The notes under the pieces: generated by a model
The model's input: the letters and a program-made list of their open reading frames with translations, nothing else
The model's database searches: none
Told to the model about the DNA's origin: nothing
Program-made: the position numbers and the translations under genes
Assembly (NCBI RefSeq): GCF_900220985.1
Contig: NZ_OCPC01000005.1
Span: 336,276 to 400,275 of the forward strand
Direction: 5' to 3'
DNA: 64,000 nucleotides
From: Parahoeflea halophila
GTDB lineage: Bacteria > Pseudomonadota > Alphaproteobacteria > Rhizobiales > Rhizobiaceae
Part shown: positions 56,080 to 64,000 of the stretch, in pieces
How the letters are laid out: each line of letters opens with the position of its first letter
Position numbering within the stretch: the first letter of the stretch is position 1

Positions 56080-57366
56080 ATGACCTATCAAAGCCCCATC
56101 TCGCCCGGGATCTCGTTTTACGAGGCGACCATCGGCGACCGCCCCACCTACCCGGCTCTCTCCGGCCCGGCGAGTGCCGATGTGGTGATTGTCGGCGGCG
56201 GCTTTACCGGCCTGCAGGCAGCACACCATCTTGCCGCAGGCGGCAGGGACGTGGTGCTGATCGACGGCGCGCGGTTCGGCGACGGCGCATCGGGGCGCAA
56301 TGGCGGCCAGCTGGGCACCGGTCAGCGGGCCTGGGTGGATGAGCTGGAAGCCGATTTCGGAAAGGACGGCACGCGGGCGCAATTTGCGGTGGCGGAGCGG
56401 GCGAAGGCACATCTGCTCGCCTTCGCCGAAGCGCACGGGATCGACGCCGATTACCGGCCCGGCCAGATCTCGGCGGCGCACAAGCAAGGCTACGTGAAAG
56501 ACTACCGCGAGCATGTGCGGATCATGCGGGATGAATACGGCTATGACGGGCTGAGCTTCCTCGACAGGGAGGCTCTGGCCGAAAAACTGGGCTCAACCCG
56601 CTATCACGGCGGCACCTATGACGCAGCGACAGGCCACATCAATCCGCTGAAATATGCAGTCGGCCTTGCGCGCGCCGCATCCGCTGCCGGCGCGCGGCTC
56701 CATGAAAACACCCGTGCGCGGGCAATCTCGAGTGCGGGCGGCAAGGTGACGGTGAAGACCGATGCCGGCGACATCGTTGCCGGTCAGGCGCTGATTGCCT
56801 GCAACGCCTTTATTGAAGGACTGGAGCCGGTGACAAGCGCGCATGTGATGCCGATCCGCTCGTTCATCGGCGCCACGGTGCCGCTCGGCGACGACAGCCC
56901 GGTGATCCCGGGCGGGGAATCGGTCGACGATTCGCGCTTCGTGGTGCGCTATTTCCGCAAGAGCGCGGACGGGCGGCTTTTGTTCGGCGGCCGCGAGGCC
57001 TACACGTCGGACAATCCGGCCGACATTTCGAGCCATATCCGCCGGCAGATCGCCGAGATCTACCCGGCGCTGGAAAATGTCGAGATCACCCATTCCTGGG
57101 GCGGCTCGGTGGGCATCACGCTGTCGCGCCGGCCCTTCGTCCGCGAGGTGATGAAGAACGTCACTTCGATCGGCGGATTTTCCGGCCATGGGGTGATGCT
57201 GTCGAACTATTGCGGCAAGCTTTATGCCGACCATGTGCTGGGCGGCTCGGAGGATCTGGAAGTGATGCGCAACCTCAAGGTCGGCCCCTTCCCCGGCGGC
57301 GACAAGCTGCGCAAGCCGCTTTTGTTCCTGGCGCTGACCTGGTATTCGTTGAGGGACCGGTTCTGA
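56080..57366 (+). CDS. puuB: Gamma-glutamylputrescine oxidoreductase (FAD)
   Basis: PuuB oxidises gamma-glutamylputrescine. The 428-residue flavoprotein of the DadA/glycine-oxidase group has the N-terminal Rossmann motif [20 protein letters not shown] near residues 28-47, the [20 protein letters not shown] region that covers the flavin, and the late [17 protein letters not shown] and [17 protein letters not shown] signatures of PuuB. It starts 12 bases after puuA, so the two form one operon. The aldehyde dehydrogenase (PuuC) and hydrolase (PuuD) steps are not in this window. Confidence 0.9.
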   Translation: MTYQSPISPGISFYEATIGDRPTYPALSGPASADVVIVGGGFTGLQAAHHLAAGGRDVVLIDGARFGDGASGRNGGQLGTGQRAWVDELEADFGKDGTRAQFAVAERAKAHLLAFAEAHGIDADYRPGQISAAHKQGYVKDYREHVRIMRDEYGYDGLSFLDREALAEKLGSTRYHGGTYDAATGHINPLKYAVGLARAASAAGARLHENTRARAISSAGGKVTVKTDAGDIVAGQALIACNAFIEGLEPVTSAHVMPIRSFIGATVPLGDDSPVIPGGESVDDSRFVVRYFRKSADGRLLFGGREAYTSDNPADISSHIRRQIAEIYPALENVEITHSWGGSVGITLSRRPFVREVMKNVTSIGGFSGHGVMLSNYCGKLYADHVLGGSEDLEVMRNLKVGPFPGGDKLRKPLLFLALTWYSLRDRF

Positions 57367-57391
57367 GGCGACGCGCCCAGGTGGAGGCACC

Positions 57392-57745
57392 ATGGCCAAG
57401 CACAGGATCTACACAACCAGTTTCTCCGACATCTACCCCCATTATGTCGCAAAGGCCGAGCGGAAGGGACGCACGAAAAAGGAGGTCGACGATATCATCT
57501 CCTGGCTCACCGGATACGATCCCAAGCAGCTGGGCGAGGTACTCGACAAGATGACGGATTTCGAGACTTTTTTCGCTGAAGCGCCGCAGATGAACCCGTC
57601 ACGCGACATGATCAAGGGGGTGATTTGCGGTGTCCGGATTGAGAATATCGAGGAGCCGACGATGAAGGAAATCCGGTATCTGGACAAGCTCATCGACGAG
57701 TTGGCCAAGGGCAAATCCATGGAGAAAATTCTCCGTTCGGCCTGA
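57392..57745 (+). CDS. DUF2200-family protein
   Basis: A 117-residue soluble protein. It matches the DUF2200 family along its length: [20 protein letters not shown], then [20 protein letters not shown] near 30-50, [20 protein letters not shown] at the end. The function of the family is unknown. A GGAGGCACC ribosome site precedes ATG 57392, 26 bases after puuB; it could be co-transcribed with puuAB or be its own unit. Confidence 0.85.
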   Translation: MAKHRIYTTSFSDIYPHYVAKAERKGRTKKEVDDIISWLTGYDPKQLGEVLDKMTDFETFFAEAPQMNPSRDMIKGVICGVRIENIEEPTMKEIRYLDKLIDELAKGKSMEKILRSA

Positions 57746-57831
57746 ATCAGGGCTTTTCCCGACTTCCCGCGCTAATCAACAGGCTGGTACGATGGGGAAA
57801 TGACACCGAACCGGTTTACGCCCCTAGCATT

Positions 57832-57847
57832 ATCTAATCGATTAGAT
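57832..57847. promoter_or_regulatory. 16-bp palindrome upstream of zwf, candidate operator
   Basis: ATCTAATCGATTAGAT is a perfect palindrome 39 bases before the zwf ATG, inside a longer near-symmetric ATTATCTAATCGATTAGATTAT. It is the only strong symmetric site in the 140-base gap. It does not match the HexR word known in gammaproteobacteria. A repressor that senses sugar acids would be a natural reader; that is inference. Confidence 0.6.
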
Positions 57848-57885
57848 TATGTGAAAGGCACCGTTCACGGACAGGATGCCACGCT

Positions 57886-59361
57886 ATGAGCCAGATCATC
57901 ATCCCGGTCGACCCGTTTGACTATGTCGTCTTTGGCGGCACCGGGGACCTTGCCGAGCGCAAGCTGCTGCCGGCGCTGTATCACCGGCAGATGGCGGGCC
58001 AACTGACCGATCCGACCCGGATCATCGGCGCGTCGCGCTCGGAGATGAGCCGCGAGGAATACCGCAGTTTTGCGCAAGCCGCGCTGAAGGAGCATCTCAA
58101 GCAGGACGAGTACCACGACGACGAGGTCGAGACATTTCTCAAGCGCCTGTTCTACATCGCCGTGGATGCCCGGTCCGAGAAGGGCTGGCAGGAGCTGAAA
58201 GATCTGCTTGACGAGGGCAAGGACCGGGTCCGGGCCTTCTATCTCGCCGTCGGCCCGTCGCTGTTTGGCGACATTTCCGAGAAGATCCGCTCCAACGGGC
58301 TGGTGACCGACGAGACCCGGATTGTGGTCGAAAAGCCGATCGGGCGGGATCTCGATTCCGCGCGCAAGCTCAACGAGACCATCGGCGAGGTGTTTGACGA
58401 AGACCAGATCTTCCGGATCGACCATTATCTGGGCAAGGAAACGGTGCAGAACCTGATGGCATTGAGATTTGCCAATGCGCTTTACGAGCCATTGTGGAAC
58501 TCGGCGCATATCGACCATGTGCAGATCACGGTGGCGGAATCGGTGGGCCTTGAAGGCCGCGCCGGTTATTACGACAAGGCGGGCGCGCTCCGCGACATGG
58601 TGCAGAACCACCTGGTGCAGCTGCTGTGCCTGGTGGCGATGGAGCCGCCGGCCTCGATGGACGCCGAAGCGGTGCGTGACGAGAAGCTCAAGGTTCTGCG
58701 CTCACTCAAACCGATCAATCAAGACAATGCCGATGCGCTGACGGTGCGCGGCCAGTACAAAGCCGGAGCCTCGGCCGGAGGGGCCGTTAAAGGCTACCTG
58801 CAGGAGCTCGAGGGCGGAGTGTCGGACACCGAGACCTTCGTCGCGATCAAGGCCGAGATCAACAACTGGCGCTGGTCGGGCGTGCCCTTCTATCTCAGGA
58901 CCGGAAAGCGGATGAGCGAGCGGATTTCGGAGATCGTGGTGGCGTTCAAGCCGATCCCGCATTCGATCTTCGGCACGAATGCCGGGCGGATCACCGCCAA
59001 CAAGCTGGTGATGCGGCTGCAGCCCGACGAGGCCGTGAAGCAGTGGATCATGATCAAGGATCCGGGACCGGGCGGCATGCGGCTCAAGCACGTGTCGCTC
59101 GACATGAGCTTCGCCGACCGGTTCGAGGAGCGCAATCCGGACGCCTATGAGCGTCTGCTGCTCGATGTGATCCGCTGCAACCAGACCCTGTTCATGCGCC
59201 GCGACGAGGTGGAAGCGGCGTGGCAATGGATCGACCCGATCCTCACCGCCTGGAAAGAGACCGGCCAGACCGTGCAGCCCTACACCGCCGGCACCTGGGG
59301 CCCGAGCCAGGCGATTGCCCTTATCGAACGCGACGGCAGGACCTGGCATGAAAGCGACTGA
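57886..59361 (+). CDS. zwf: Glucose-6-phosphate 1-dehydrogenase
   Basis: Zwf oxidises glucose 6-phosphate to 6-phosphogluconolactone with NAD(P)+. The 491-residue product has the coenzyme site VVFGGTGDLAERKLLPALYH near residues 11-30 and the substrate motif RIDHYLGKETVQN with Asp179 and His180. The C-terminal WQWIDPILTAW and YTAGTWGPSQA are typical. It is first in zwf-pgl-edd, and pgl starts at or within its last codons. A palindrome lies 39 bases upstream. Confidence 0.97.
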   Translation: MSQIIIPVDPFDYVVFGGTGDLAERKLLPALYHRQMAGQLTDPTRIIGASRSEMSREEYRSFAQAALKEHLKQDEYHDDEVETFLKRLFYIAVDARSEKGWQELKDLLDEGKDRVRAFYLAVGPSLFGDISEKIRSNGLVTDETRIVVEKPIGRDLDSARKLNETIGEVFDEDQIFRIDHYLGKETVQNLMALRFANALYEPLWNSAHIDHVQITVAESVGLEGRAGYYDKAGALRDMVQNHLVQLLCLVAMEPPASMDAEAVRDEKLKVLRSLKPINQDNADALTVRGQYKAGASAGGAVKGYLQELEGGVSDTETFVAIKAEINNWRWSGVPFYLRTGKRMSERISEIVVAFKPIPHSIFGTNAGRITANKLVMRLQPDEAVKQWIMIKDPGPGGMRLKHVSLDMSFADRFEERNPDAYERLLLDVIRCNQTLFMRRDEVEAAWQWIDPILTAWKETGQTVQPYTAGTWGPSQAIALIERDGRTWHESD

Positions 59362-60070
59362 GATGGCCCAAGCCCCGATCCACCGGCATGAATTCGGCGA
59401 TGGCGGCGAACTGGCCGAAAAGCTGGCGGAGACGGTTGCCGGGACACTGTCCGCGGCGATCGCAGCGCGCGGTGCTGCAACGCTGGCGGTTTCGGGCGGC
59501 AACACGCCGAAGGCCCTCTTCGCAGCCCTGTCCAGCCACGCCATCGACTGGAGCAAGGTGACGGTGACGCTGGTCGACGAGCGCATGGTTCCGCCTGCGC
59601 ATGAGCGCTCGAACCATCGCCTTGCCAGTCTGTTCCTGTTACAAAACAAGGCAGCGGAAGCGCGTTTCGTGCCGCTCTACCGGCCCGGCAGCGATGCCGC
59701 CGAAGCAGCGAAATCAGCAGCCGGGGCCATCGATGCTCTGGCTCTGCCGTTCGACGTGGTGATCCTGGGGATGGGAACCGACGGGCACACGGCTTCGTTC
59801 TTCCCTGAAGGCTCGACACTTGCGGCGGTCACCGACCCGGCCTGCGGCCAGAGCGTGATGAGCATCGAAGCACCTGGCGCCGGCGAACCGCGACTGACCC
59901 TGACGCTGCCGCGCATCGTGGAAGCCGGCCTGATCGTGCTCCATATAGAAGGAGACGAGAAACAAGCGGTGCTGACCCGGGCGCTAAGCGCAGGCGCCGA
60001 GACCGAGTTGCCGGTGCGCGCCGTGCTGAACAAGGCCACGACGCCGGTCGAGATCTACTGGGCGCCCTAA
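59348..60070 (+). CDS. pgl: 6-phosphogluconolactonase
   Basis: Pgl opens the lactone made by Zwf. The 240-residue product has LAVSGGNTPKALFAALSSHA near residue 45, VTLVDERMVPPAHERSNHRL near 70, and the catalytic-region VVILGMGTDGHTASFFPEGS near 138. ATG 59348 overlaps the zwf end by 14 bases and has AGGA seven bases upstream; ATG 59363, just after the zwf stop, is an alternative with a weaker ribosome site and would give 235 residues. It lies between zwf and edd. Confidence 0.94.
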   Translation: MKATEMAQAPIHRHEFGDGGELAEKLAETVAGTLSAAIAARGAATLAVSGGNTPKALFAALSSHAIDWSKVTVTLVDERMVPPAHERSNHRLASLFLLQNKAAEARFVPLYRPGSDAAEAAKSAAGAIDALALPFDVVILGMGTDGHTASFFPEGSTLAAVTDPACGQSVMSIEAPGAGEPRLTLTLPRIVEAGLIVLHIEGDEKQAVLTRALSAGAETELPVRAVLNKATTPVEIYWAP

Positions 60071-60172
60071 CGCGCCCTGGCGGTTCGCCGTCATTCCGGC
60101 CCGAATAGCGTCACCAGACACCAGACGGGAGCCACGTGCGCCCGAAACAAGCTGACCAGAAGGATGCCAGCC

Positions 60173-61990
60173 ATGACTGTCGATCCCCGCATTGCAGCCG
60201 TCACAGCCCGTATTGTCGAACGCTCGAAGCCGAGCCGCGAGACCTATCTCGCGCATTTGAGCGAGATGGCGACCAAGGGTCCGTTCCGCTCGACGCTTTC
60301 CTGCGGCAACCTTGCCCACGGCTTTGCCGCCTGCAGTCCGAGTGACAAGGCGGATCTGGCCGGTGACGTGGTGCCCAATCTCGGCATCATCACCTCCTAC
60401 AATGACATGCTGTCGGCGCATCAGCCGTTCGAGACCTATCCGGAGCTGATCCGCAAGGCGGCGCGCGACGCCGGCGGCGTGGCCCAGGTGGCAGGTGGCG
60501 TGCCCGCCATGTGCGACGGGGTGACCCAGGGCCAGCCGGGCATGGAGCTGTCGCTGTTTTCGCGCGATGTGATCGCCATGTCGGCGGCCGTCGGGCTGTC
60601 GCACAACATGTTCGATGCGGCGGTCTATCTCGGTGTCTGCGACAAGATTGTGCCGGGCCTATTGATCGCGGCGCTGACCTTCGGCCATCTGCCAGCGGTG
60701 TTCATTCCCGCCGGGCCGATGACCACCGGGCTGTCCAACGACGAAAAGGTGCGGATCCGCCAGCTCTATGCCGAGGGCAAGGTCGGACGCGCCGAATTGC
60801 TGGAGGCCGAGTCCCAGTCCTATCACGGGCCGGGCACCTGCACATTCTACGGCACGGCGAATTCCAACCAGATGCTGATGGAGATCATGGGGCTGCACCT
60901 GCCAGGCTCGTCCTTCATCAATCCGGGCACGCCGCTGAGAGAAGCGCTGACGACGGAAGCGGTCAAGCGGGCGTTGTCGATCACAGCACTCGGCAACGAG
61001 TTCACACCGGTGGGCGAGATGATCGACGAGCGCTCGGTGGTCAATGGCGTTGTCGGGCTGCATGCCACTGGCGGCTCGACCAACCACACGCTGCATCTGG
61101 TGGCGATGGCGCGGGCGGCGGGGATCCGGCTGACCTGGGAAGACATTTCAGAGCTGTCGGACGCGGTGCCGCTCTTGGCGCGGGTCTATCCGAACGGTCC
61201 GGCGGACGTAAACCATTTCAACGCCGCGGGCGGCCTGGGCTTCATGATCGACCAGCTGCTTTCTGCCGGGCTGCTGCATGAGGATGTGCGCACGGTGTGG
61301 GGCAAGGGGCTGTCCTCCTATGCGGTCGAGGCCAAGCTTGGCGACAATGGCAGCGTGGTGCGGGAGCCGATCTCAAAGGCCAGCGGAGACCCGAAGGTGG
61401 TGACGACGGCGGACAAGCCGTTTCAGCCCAATGGCGGGTTGAAAATGCTCACCGGCAATCTCGGCAAGGGCGTGATCAAGATTTCCGCCGTCAAGCCAGA
61501 GCGCTACGTGGTGGAAGCGCCGGCGCGGGTGTTTCACACCCAGGCCGAGTTGCAGGACGCCTTCAAGGCCGGCACGCTGACCGGGGACTTTGTCGCCGTG
61601 GTGCGTTTCCAGGGTCCGAAAGCCAACGGCATGCCGGAGCTGCACAAGCTGACCCCGCCGCTGGGCGTGCTGCAGGACCGGGGCCAGAAGGTGGCGCTGG
61701 TGACCGACGGGCGCATGTCAGGCGCATCAGGCAAAGTGCCTGCCGCGATCCACGTGACGCCGGAAGCCAAGGATGGCGGACCGATCGGTCGCATCCGCGA
61801 TGGCGACATGATCCGTGTCGACGCGGTGTCTGGGTCGCTCGAGGTGCTGATCGATGCGGATGAATTCGCCGAGCGCGAACCGGCGGCGGCCGATCTGAGC
61901 CACAATGAATGGGGGATCGGCCGCGAGCTGTTCGCGCGGTTCCGCGACACTGCCGGCACCGCCGACGAGGGCGCCAGCGCGCTCTACTAA
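60173..61990 (+). CDS. edd: Phosphogluconate dehydratase
   Basis: Edd makes KDPG from 6-phosphogluconate, the step that commits sugar to the Entner-Doudoroff pathway. The 605-residue enzyme of the IlvD/Edd family has an iron-sulfur cluster: cysteines in CGNLAHGF (near 45), [15 protein letters not shown] (near 110) and GVCDKIVPG (near 160) fit its ligands. The last region has [21 protein letters not shown] use ATG 60173, with AGAAGG nine bases upstream; ATG 60164 is too close to it. The KDPG aldolase gene (eda) is not here. Confidence 0.95.
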   Translation: MTVDPRIAAVTARIVERSKPSRETYLAHLSEMATKGPFRSTLSCGNLAHGFAACSPSDKADLAGDVVPNLGIITSYNDMLSAHQPFETYPELIRKAARDAGGVAQVAGGVPAMCDGVTQGQPGMELSLFSRDVIAMSAAVGLSHNMFDAAVYLGVCDKIVPGLLIAALTFGHLPAVFIPAGPMTTGLSNDEKVRIRQLYAEGKVGRAELLEAESQSYHGPGTCTFYGTANSNQMLMEIMGLHLPGSSFINPGTPLREALTTEAVKRALSITALGNEFTPVGEMIDERSVVNGVVGLHATGGSTNHTLHLVAMARAAGIRLTWEDISELSDAVPLLARVYPNGPADVNHFNAAGGLGFMIDQLLSAGLLHEDVRTVWGKGLSSYAVEAKLGDNGSVVREPISKASGDPKVVTTADKPFQPNGGLKMLTGNLGKGVIKISAVKPERYVVEAPARVFHTQAELQDAFKAGTLTGDFVAVVRFQGPKANGMPELHKLTPPLGVLQDRGQKVALVTDGRMSGASGKVPAAIHVTPEAKDGGPIGRIRDGDMIRVDAVSGSLEVLIDADEFAEREPAAADLSHNEWGIGRELFARFRDTAGTADEGASALY

Positions 61991-62023
61991 CAGTACCAAG
62001 TACGGCGTCTCAGCTCGCTGCTG

Positions 62024-62431
62024 CTACCAGGAGCGGACATCCATCACGTGGTTACGATGGGCCGGATGGGTGCTGTAGACGAAGATCCGGTGCAGCTCTC
62101 GCTCCGTGATCAGCCGCAGAAAACGCACCTCGATGGTGTTGTTGGTATAGGTGCGGGTCAGAACGCAGCCGATGCTGGAAATGCGTGCTTCCGGCACATC
62201 GAGGCAGAACTCCCGGGGAACCTTGAATTGGGTAATGATCCCCAGAACTGCGCTGCTGAGCGAGATGCCGATCAACTGGCAGCGGCGCGAGGCCATGTGC
62301 ATGACGCCCTTCTCGGTAAATTCGATGCGCGCCTCGTTCATCGTCTCCTCCATCTTGAACCGCACTTCGCGGTCATACATGAAGGATTCCTCCCGCTGCA
62401 GATAATTCGTCCCCGACGCAGTCACGATCAT
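62024..62431 (-). CDS. PilZ-like domain protein
   Basis: A 135-residue protein. The middle (RRCQLIGISLSSAVLGI) resembles the PilZ pattern RxxxR then D/NxSxxG, but with Leu-Ile-Gly-Ile-Ser where the D/N-x-S-x-x-G is expected, so binding of cyclic di-GMP is doubtful. The rest (MASRRCQL, GCVLTRTYTNNTIEVRFLRL) fits the small beta barrel. The start is ATG 62431, after CAACGAGGGGGC; an ATG 51 bases further in is a possible alternative. It reads convergent to edd, 33 bases away. Calling it PilZ is moderate confidence. Confidence 0.6.
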   Translation of the reverse strand: MIVTASGTNYLQREESFMYDREVRFKMEETMNEARIEFTEKGVMHMASRRCQLIGISLSSAVLGIITQFKVPREFCLDVPEARISSIGCVLTRTYTNNTIEVRFLRLITERELHRIFVYSTHPAHRNHVMDVRSW

Positions 62432-63158
62432 GCCCCCTCGTTGATGTTGCTTCGTTTTCTGCGCAGGATGTTAGCCATGGAAGTTTAATGGAAGGTGTCC
62501 ACCGGGGGCTATTGCCGTCTGCGCCGTGGCGGCGAAACCGAGCCCCGGCGGAGGGCCCGTACGTGTGAGAACCACTGCGCGCTGCCGAGCCAGGCAAATC
62601 GACCCAAGATTTCATTCTCATGCCCTTGTGGTGCCTTGACCAAGGCCGACTGAAGCTTGCTCGGCGCCAAAACGAGCCACATCCCCTGCACAAACTCCCC
62701 GATTTCGATCACGCGAGATAAAGGCCGATCACGAAACGCGTGATCGGTCGTGAGAACGGATCGCCGGCGATTTGAGGCGTCAAGACATCCGGCGGATTGA
62801 CGGCGTTTCAGGCTTGCGCGGAAACCGCCGTTATCAGGCATCCAGCAATCGCAAGAACCTCGAATTGTGAACGCTGCATGACACGGAGGCTTGACACCGG
62901 GGATCTTTTAGCAGGTCGAGTTTTCCATTTATCCAATTGATATTTCTCACGTAAAAAAGTTTCATAGAAAGTTTTTATTGCGTTTCTGAGCGGCTCCCAG
63001 GGGCGCTGCTCACATTCATGTGTTTCGCATGTCATCCAGCCGAGACCCATTTGCATTTCATCGAAACGGCGCGGCCCAAACGGCACAGGTTCGCAGGGCC
63101 GGATCGTTCAGAACAAATCGAAACACGAACCGCAACAGACACGCAAAGGATTACCACA
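62432..63158. other. Gene-free stretch before the tandem secreted-protein genes
   Basis: About 727 bases. It holds a perfect 9-bp hairpin, CCGATCACG (62725-62733), AAACG, CGTGATCGG (62739-62747), and an AT-rich tract with TTTTTAT near 62972 that is a likely promoter zone for the first small gene. An open frame at 62509-62841 on the minus strand has no ribosome site or family that I can see. Confidence 0.4.
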
Positions 63159-63389
63159 ATGAACAAGATCATCATCGCACTCGGCCTAACTCTCGCAGCC
63201 TCCACCGGCGCATTCGCACAGTCGCCCAACGACTATGTCGAACTCAACGCTCCGGTGCACGGCCCGGCCGCTGAAGAATATGCGGCCGAACAGGGCGGCA
63301 TCGATTACACCGCCACCGCCTCGTTCGACCGCTCCGCTGCGGCCGACAACGGCGACAAGGGTTACACCGAACTGCAGTTCAACCGCTAA
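63159..63389 (+). CDS. Small secreted protein, tandem copy 1
   Basis: A 76-residue exported protein. The signal peptide is MNKIIIALGLTLAASTGAFA (cleavage before QSPND). The 55-residue mature part is acidic, without cysteine, and reads NDYVELNAPVHGPAAEEYAA, then EQGGIDYTATASFDRSAAAD and NGDKGYTELQFNR. I do not recognise the family; it has the size of the small exported DUF680-like proteins of rhizobia. AAAGGA lies 8-9 bases before the ATG. A hairpin follows. Two more copies follow on the same strand. Confidence 0.85.
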   Translation: MNKIIIALGLTLAASTGAFAQSPNDYVELNAPVHGPAAEEYAAEQGGIDYTATASFDRSAAADNGDKGYTELQFNR

Positions 63390-63402
63390 TCCCCAGCCGG
63401 CA

Positions 63403-63436
63403 GGATGAAGCCGGGCACCTCCAGCCGGTTTCATCC
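63403..63436 (+). terminator. Hairpin after tandem copy 1
   Basis: GGATGAAGCCGG (63403-63414) pairs with CCGGTTTCATCC (63425-63436) with one G-T type mismatch. A near-identical hairpin follows copy 2 at 63784-63831. No T-run is present. Confidence 0.65.
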
Positions 63437-63539
63437 AACGCCTGCCCCCCACTCACCCGGGATGAACAGTGCGGCACCGGAACCTACCAGTTGCCTGCTC
63501 GTTCAGCACCGGAACCAGCTTCATCAAAGGACAAATACC

Positions 63540-63770
63540 ATGAACAAGATCATCATCGCACTCGGCCTCACTCTCGCAGCTTCCACAGGCGCATTCGCAC
63601 AGTCGCCCAACGACTATGTCGAACTGAACGCTCCGGTGCACGGCCCGGCCGCTGAAGAATATGCGGCTGAACAGGGCGGCATCGACTACACCGCCACCGC
63701 CTCGTTCGACCGCTCCGCTACGGCCGACAACGGCGACAAGGGCTACACCGAGCTTCAGTTCAACCGCTAA
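63540..63770 (+). CDS. Small secreted protein, tandem copy 2
   Basis: A 76-residue paralogue of copy 1, 381 bases downstream start to start. I find one residue change, Ala to Thr in SATAD against SAAAD, and a few silent base changes, so the copies are recent or kept alike. The signal peptide is unchanged. AAAGGAC lies upstream of ATG 63540. The 150 bases between the copies carry a hairpin and are otherwise gene-free. Confidence 0.85.
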   Translation: MNKIIIALGLTLAASTGAFAQSPNDYVELNAPVHGPAAEEYAAEQGGIDYTATASFDRSATADNGDKGYTELQFNR

Positions 63771-63783
63771 GTTCAGGACACAA

Positions 63784-63831
63784 GGATGAAGCCGGCTGCT
63801 CCCAGCCCCATCCTCCCCGCCGGCTTCATCC
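63784..63831 (+). terminator. Hairpin after tandem copy 2
   Basis: GGATGAAGCCGGC (63784-63796) and GCCGGCTTCATCC (63819-63831) form a perfect 13-bp stem around about 22 bases. Its arms are the same words as in the hairpin after copy 1, so gene plus hairpin is the repeated unit. Confidence 0.7.
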
Positions 63832-63992
63832 CATCCGGACTGAAATCCAAGGGCAGACGGAAATGCTGTGAAACTTTTTCTCAAGCCCGCCCGTACTCCC
63901 CTCATGACCCTCAGCCAACAGGTCATGAACTCCAACGCAGCTCCGGCGACGGATTGCACGCTTCAGACCACAACAGACAAAGGACCACGACC

Positions 63993-64000
63993 ATGAACAA
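63993..64000 (+). CDS. Start of tandem copy 3 (cut by window edge)
   Basis: ATGAACAA, the first bases of the same coding sequence, lies 453 bases after the start of copy 2, preceded by CAACAGACAAAGGACC, which repeats the leader of copy 1 (CAACAGAC...AAAGGA). Only two full codons and part of a third are in the window. Confidence 0.65.

Noticed and set aside
62509..62841. 110-codon frame on the minus strand before the small secreted genes
   Set aside because: It has no clear ribosome site, overlaps a rival frame and resembles no family; it may be real, but I cannot support it.

Overview
The window is about 64 kb of GC-rich DNA from an alphaproteobacterium, almost certainly of the order Hyphomicrobiales and close to the Rhizobiaceae (Hoeflea/Rhizobium-like). 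The basis is mixed. The sequence shows a gcvTHP operon behind a tandem glycine riboswitch, a zwf-pgl-edd cluster, isocitrate lyase next to a ScfR-type regulator, a very large PdhS-like cell-cycle kinase, a DUF6460 protein, and a tRNA-His with A73 and no encoded G-1. All of these fit what is known of that order. The genus is inference. I see no rRNA, no CRISPR array, no intact insertion sequence and no prophage.

Layout. 0-1.2 kb: tail of a cut gene, then a RES/Xre toxin-antitoxin pair. 1.4-6 kb: glycine cleavage operon under a glycine riboswitch. 6.2-11.5 kb: TetR-controlled RND efflux pump with a perfect 18-bp operator palindrome. 11.5-16.1 kb: branched-chain amino-acid ABC transporter (livK, a hairpin, livHMGF), then a stand-alone Lrp ligand-binding domain, tRNA-His and a phasin. 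17.8-22.1 kb: a 1429-residue PdhS/PleC-like histidine kinase with long acidic linkers. 22.1-30.2 kb: an accessory stretch with lower apparent GC, holding a TetR/GST/MAPEG detoxification locus with tandem operators, an IS remnant, an orphan copy of a promoter-plus-Shine-Dalgarno block, a solitary TadG-like von Willebrand protein with a poly-aspartate tract, an OmpA protein with a discoidin-like domain, and an unrecognised cysteine-rich secreted coiled-coil protein.

30.5-36 kb: a TPP riboswitch followed by thiM-thiE-thiD-thiY-tenA-thiZ-thiX, a tightly overlapped thiamine-precursor salvage operon. 36-40.3 kb: acetoacetyl-CoA synthetase, an AsmA-like protein and a DUF6460 membrane protein. 40.4-44.8 kb: putrescine-type ABC transporter (potF, hairpin, potG, a small inserted membrane-protein gene, potH, potI). 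45-48.3 kb: ScfR regulator divergent from isocitrate lyase, with five TTTACA repeats between them and a small conserved-looking gene downstream. 48.5-51.8 kb: Bcr/CflA exporter, GFA-family protein, and 1.3 kb with repeats but no gene. 51.8-57.7 kb: a chemoreceptor, the putrescine catabolic pair puuA-puuB, and a DUF2200 protein. 57.8-62 kb: zwf-pgl-edd, the top of the Entner-Doudoroff pathway, behind a 16-bp palindrome. 62-64 kb: a degenerate PilZ-like protein and a tandem array of near-identical 76-residue secreted proteins, the third copy cut by the window edge.

How the genes fit together. Putrescine can be imported by PotFGHI and degraded by PuuAB. Glyoxylate bypass (aceA) with acetoacetate activation, plus a phasin, points to acetyl-CoA and polyhydroxybutyrate turnover. 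The liv, thi and pot transporters are scavenging systems. The least explained parts, and the best places to look for something new, are the 25-30 kb surface-protein island, the TetR/GST/MAPEG locus and the tandem small secreted proteins at the right edge.
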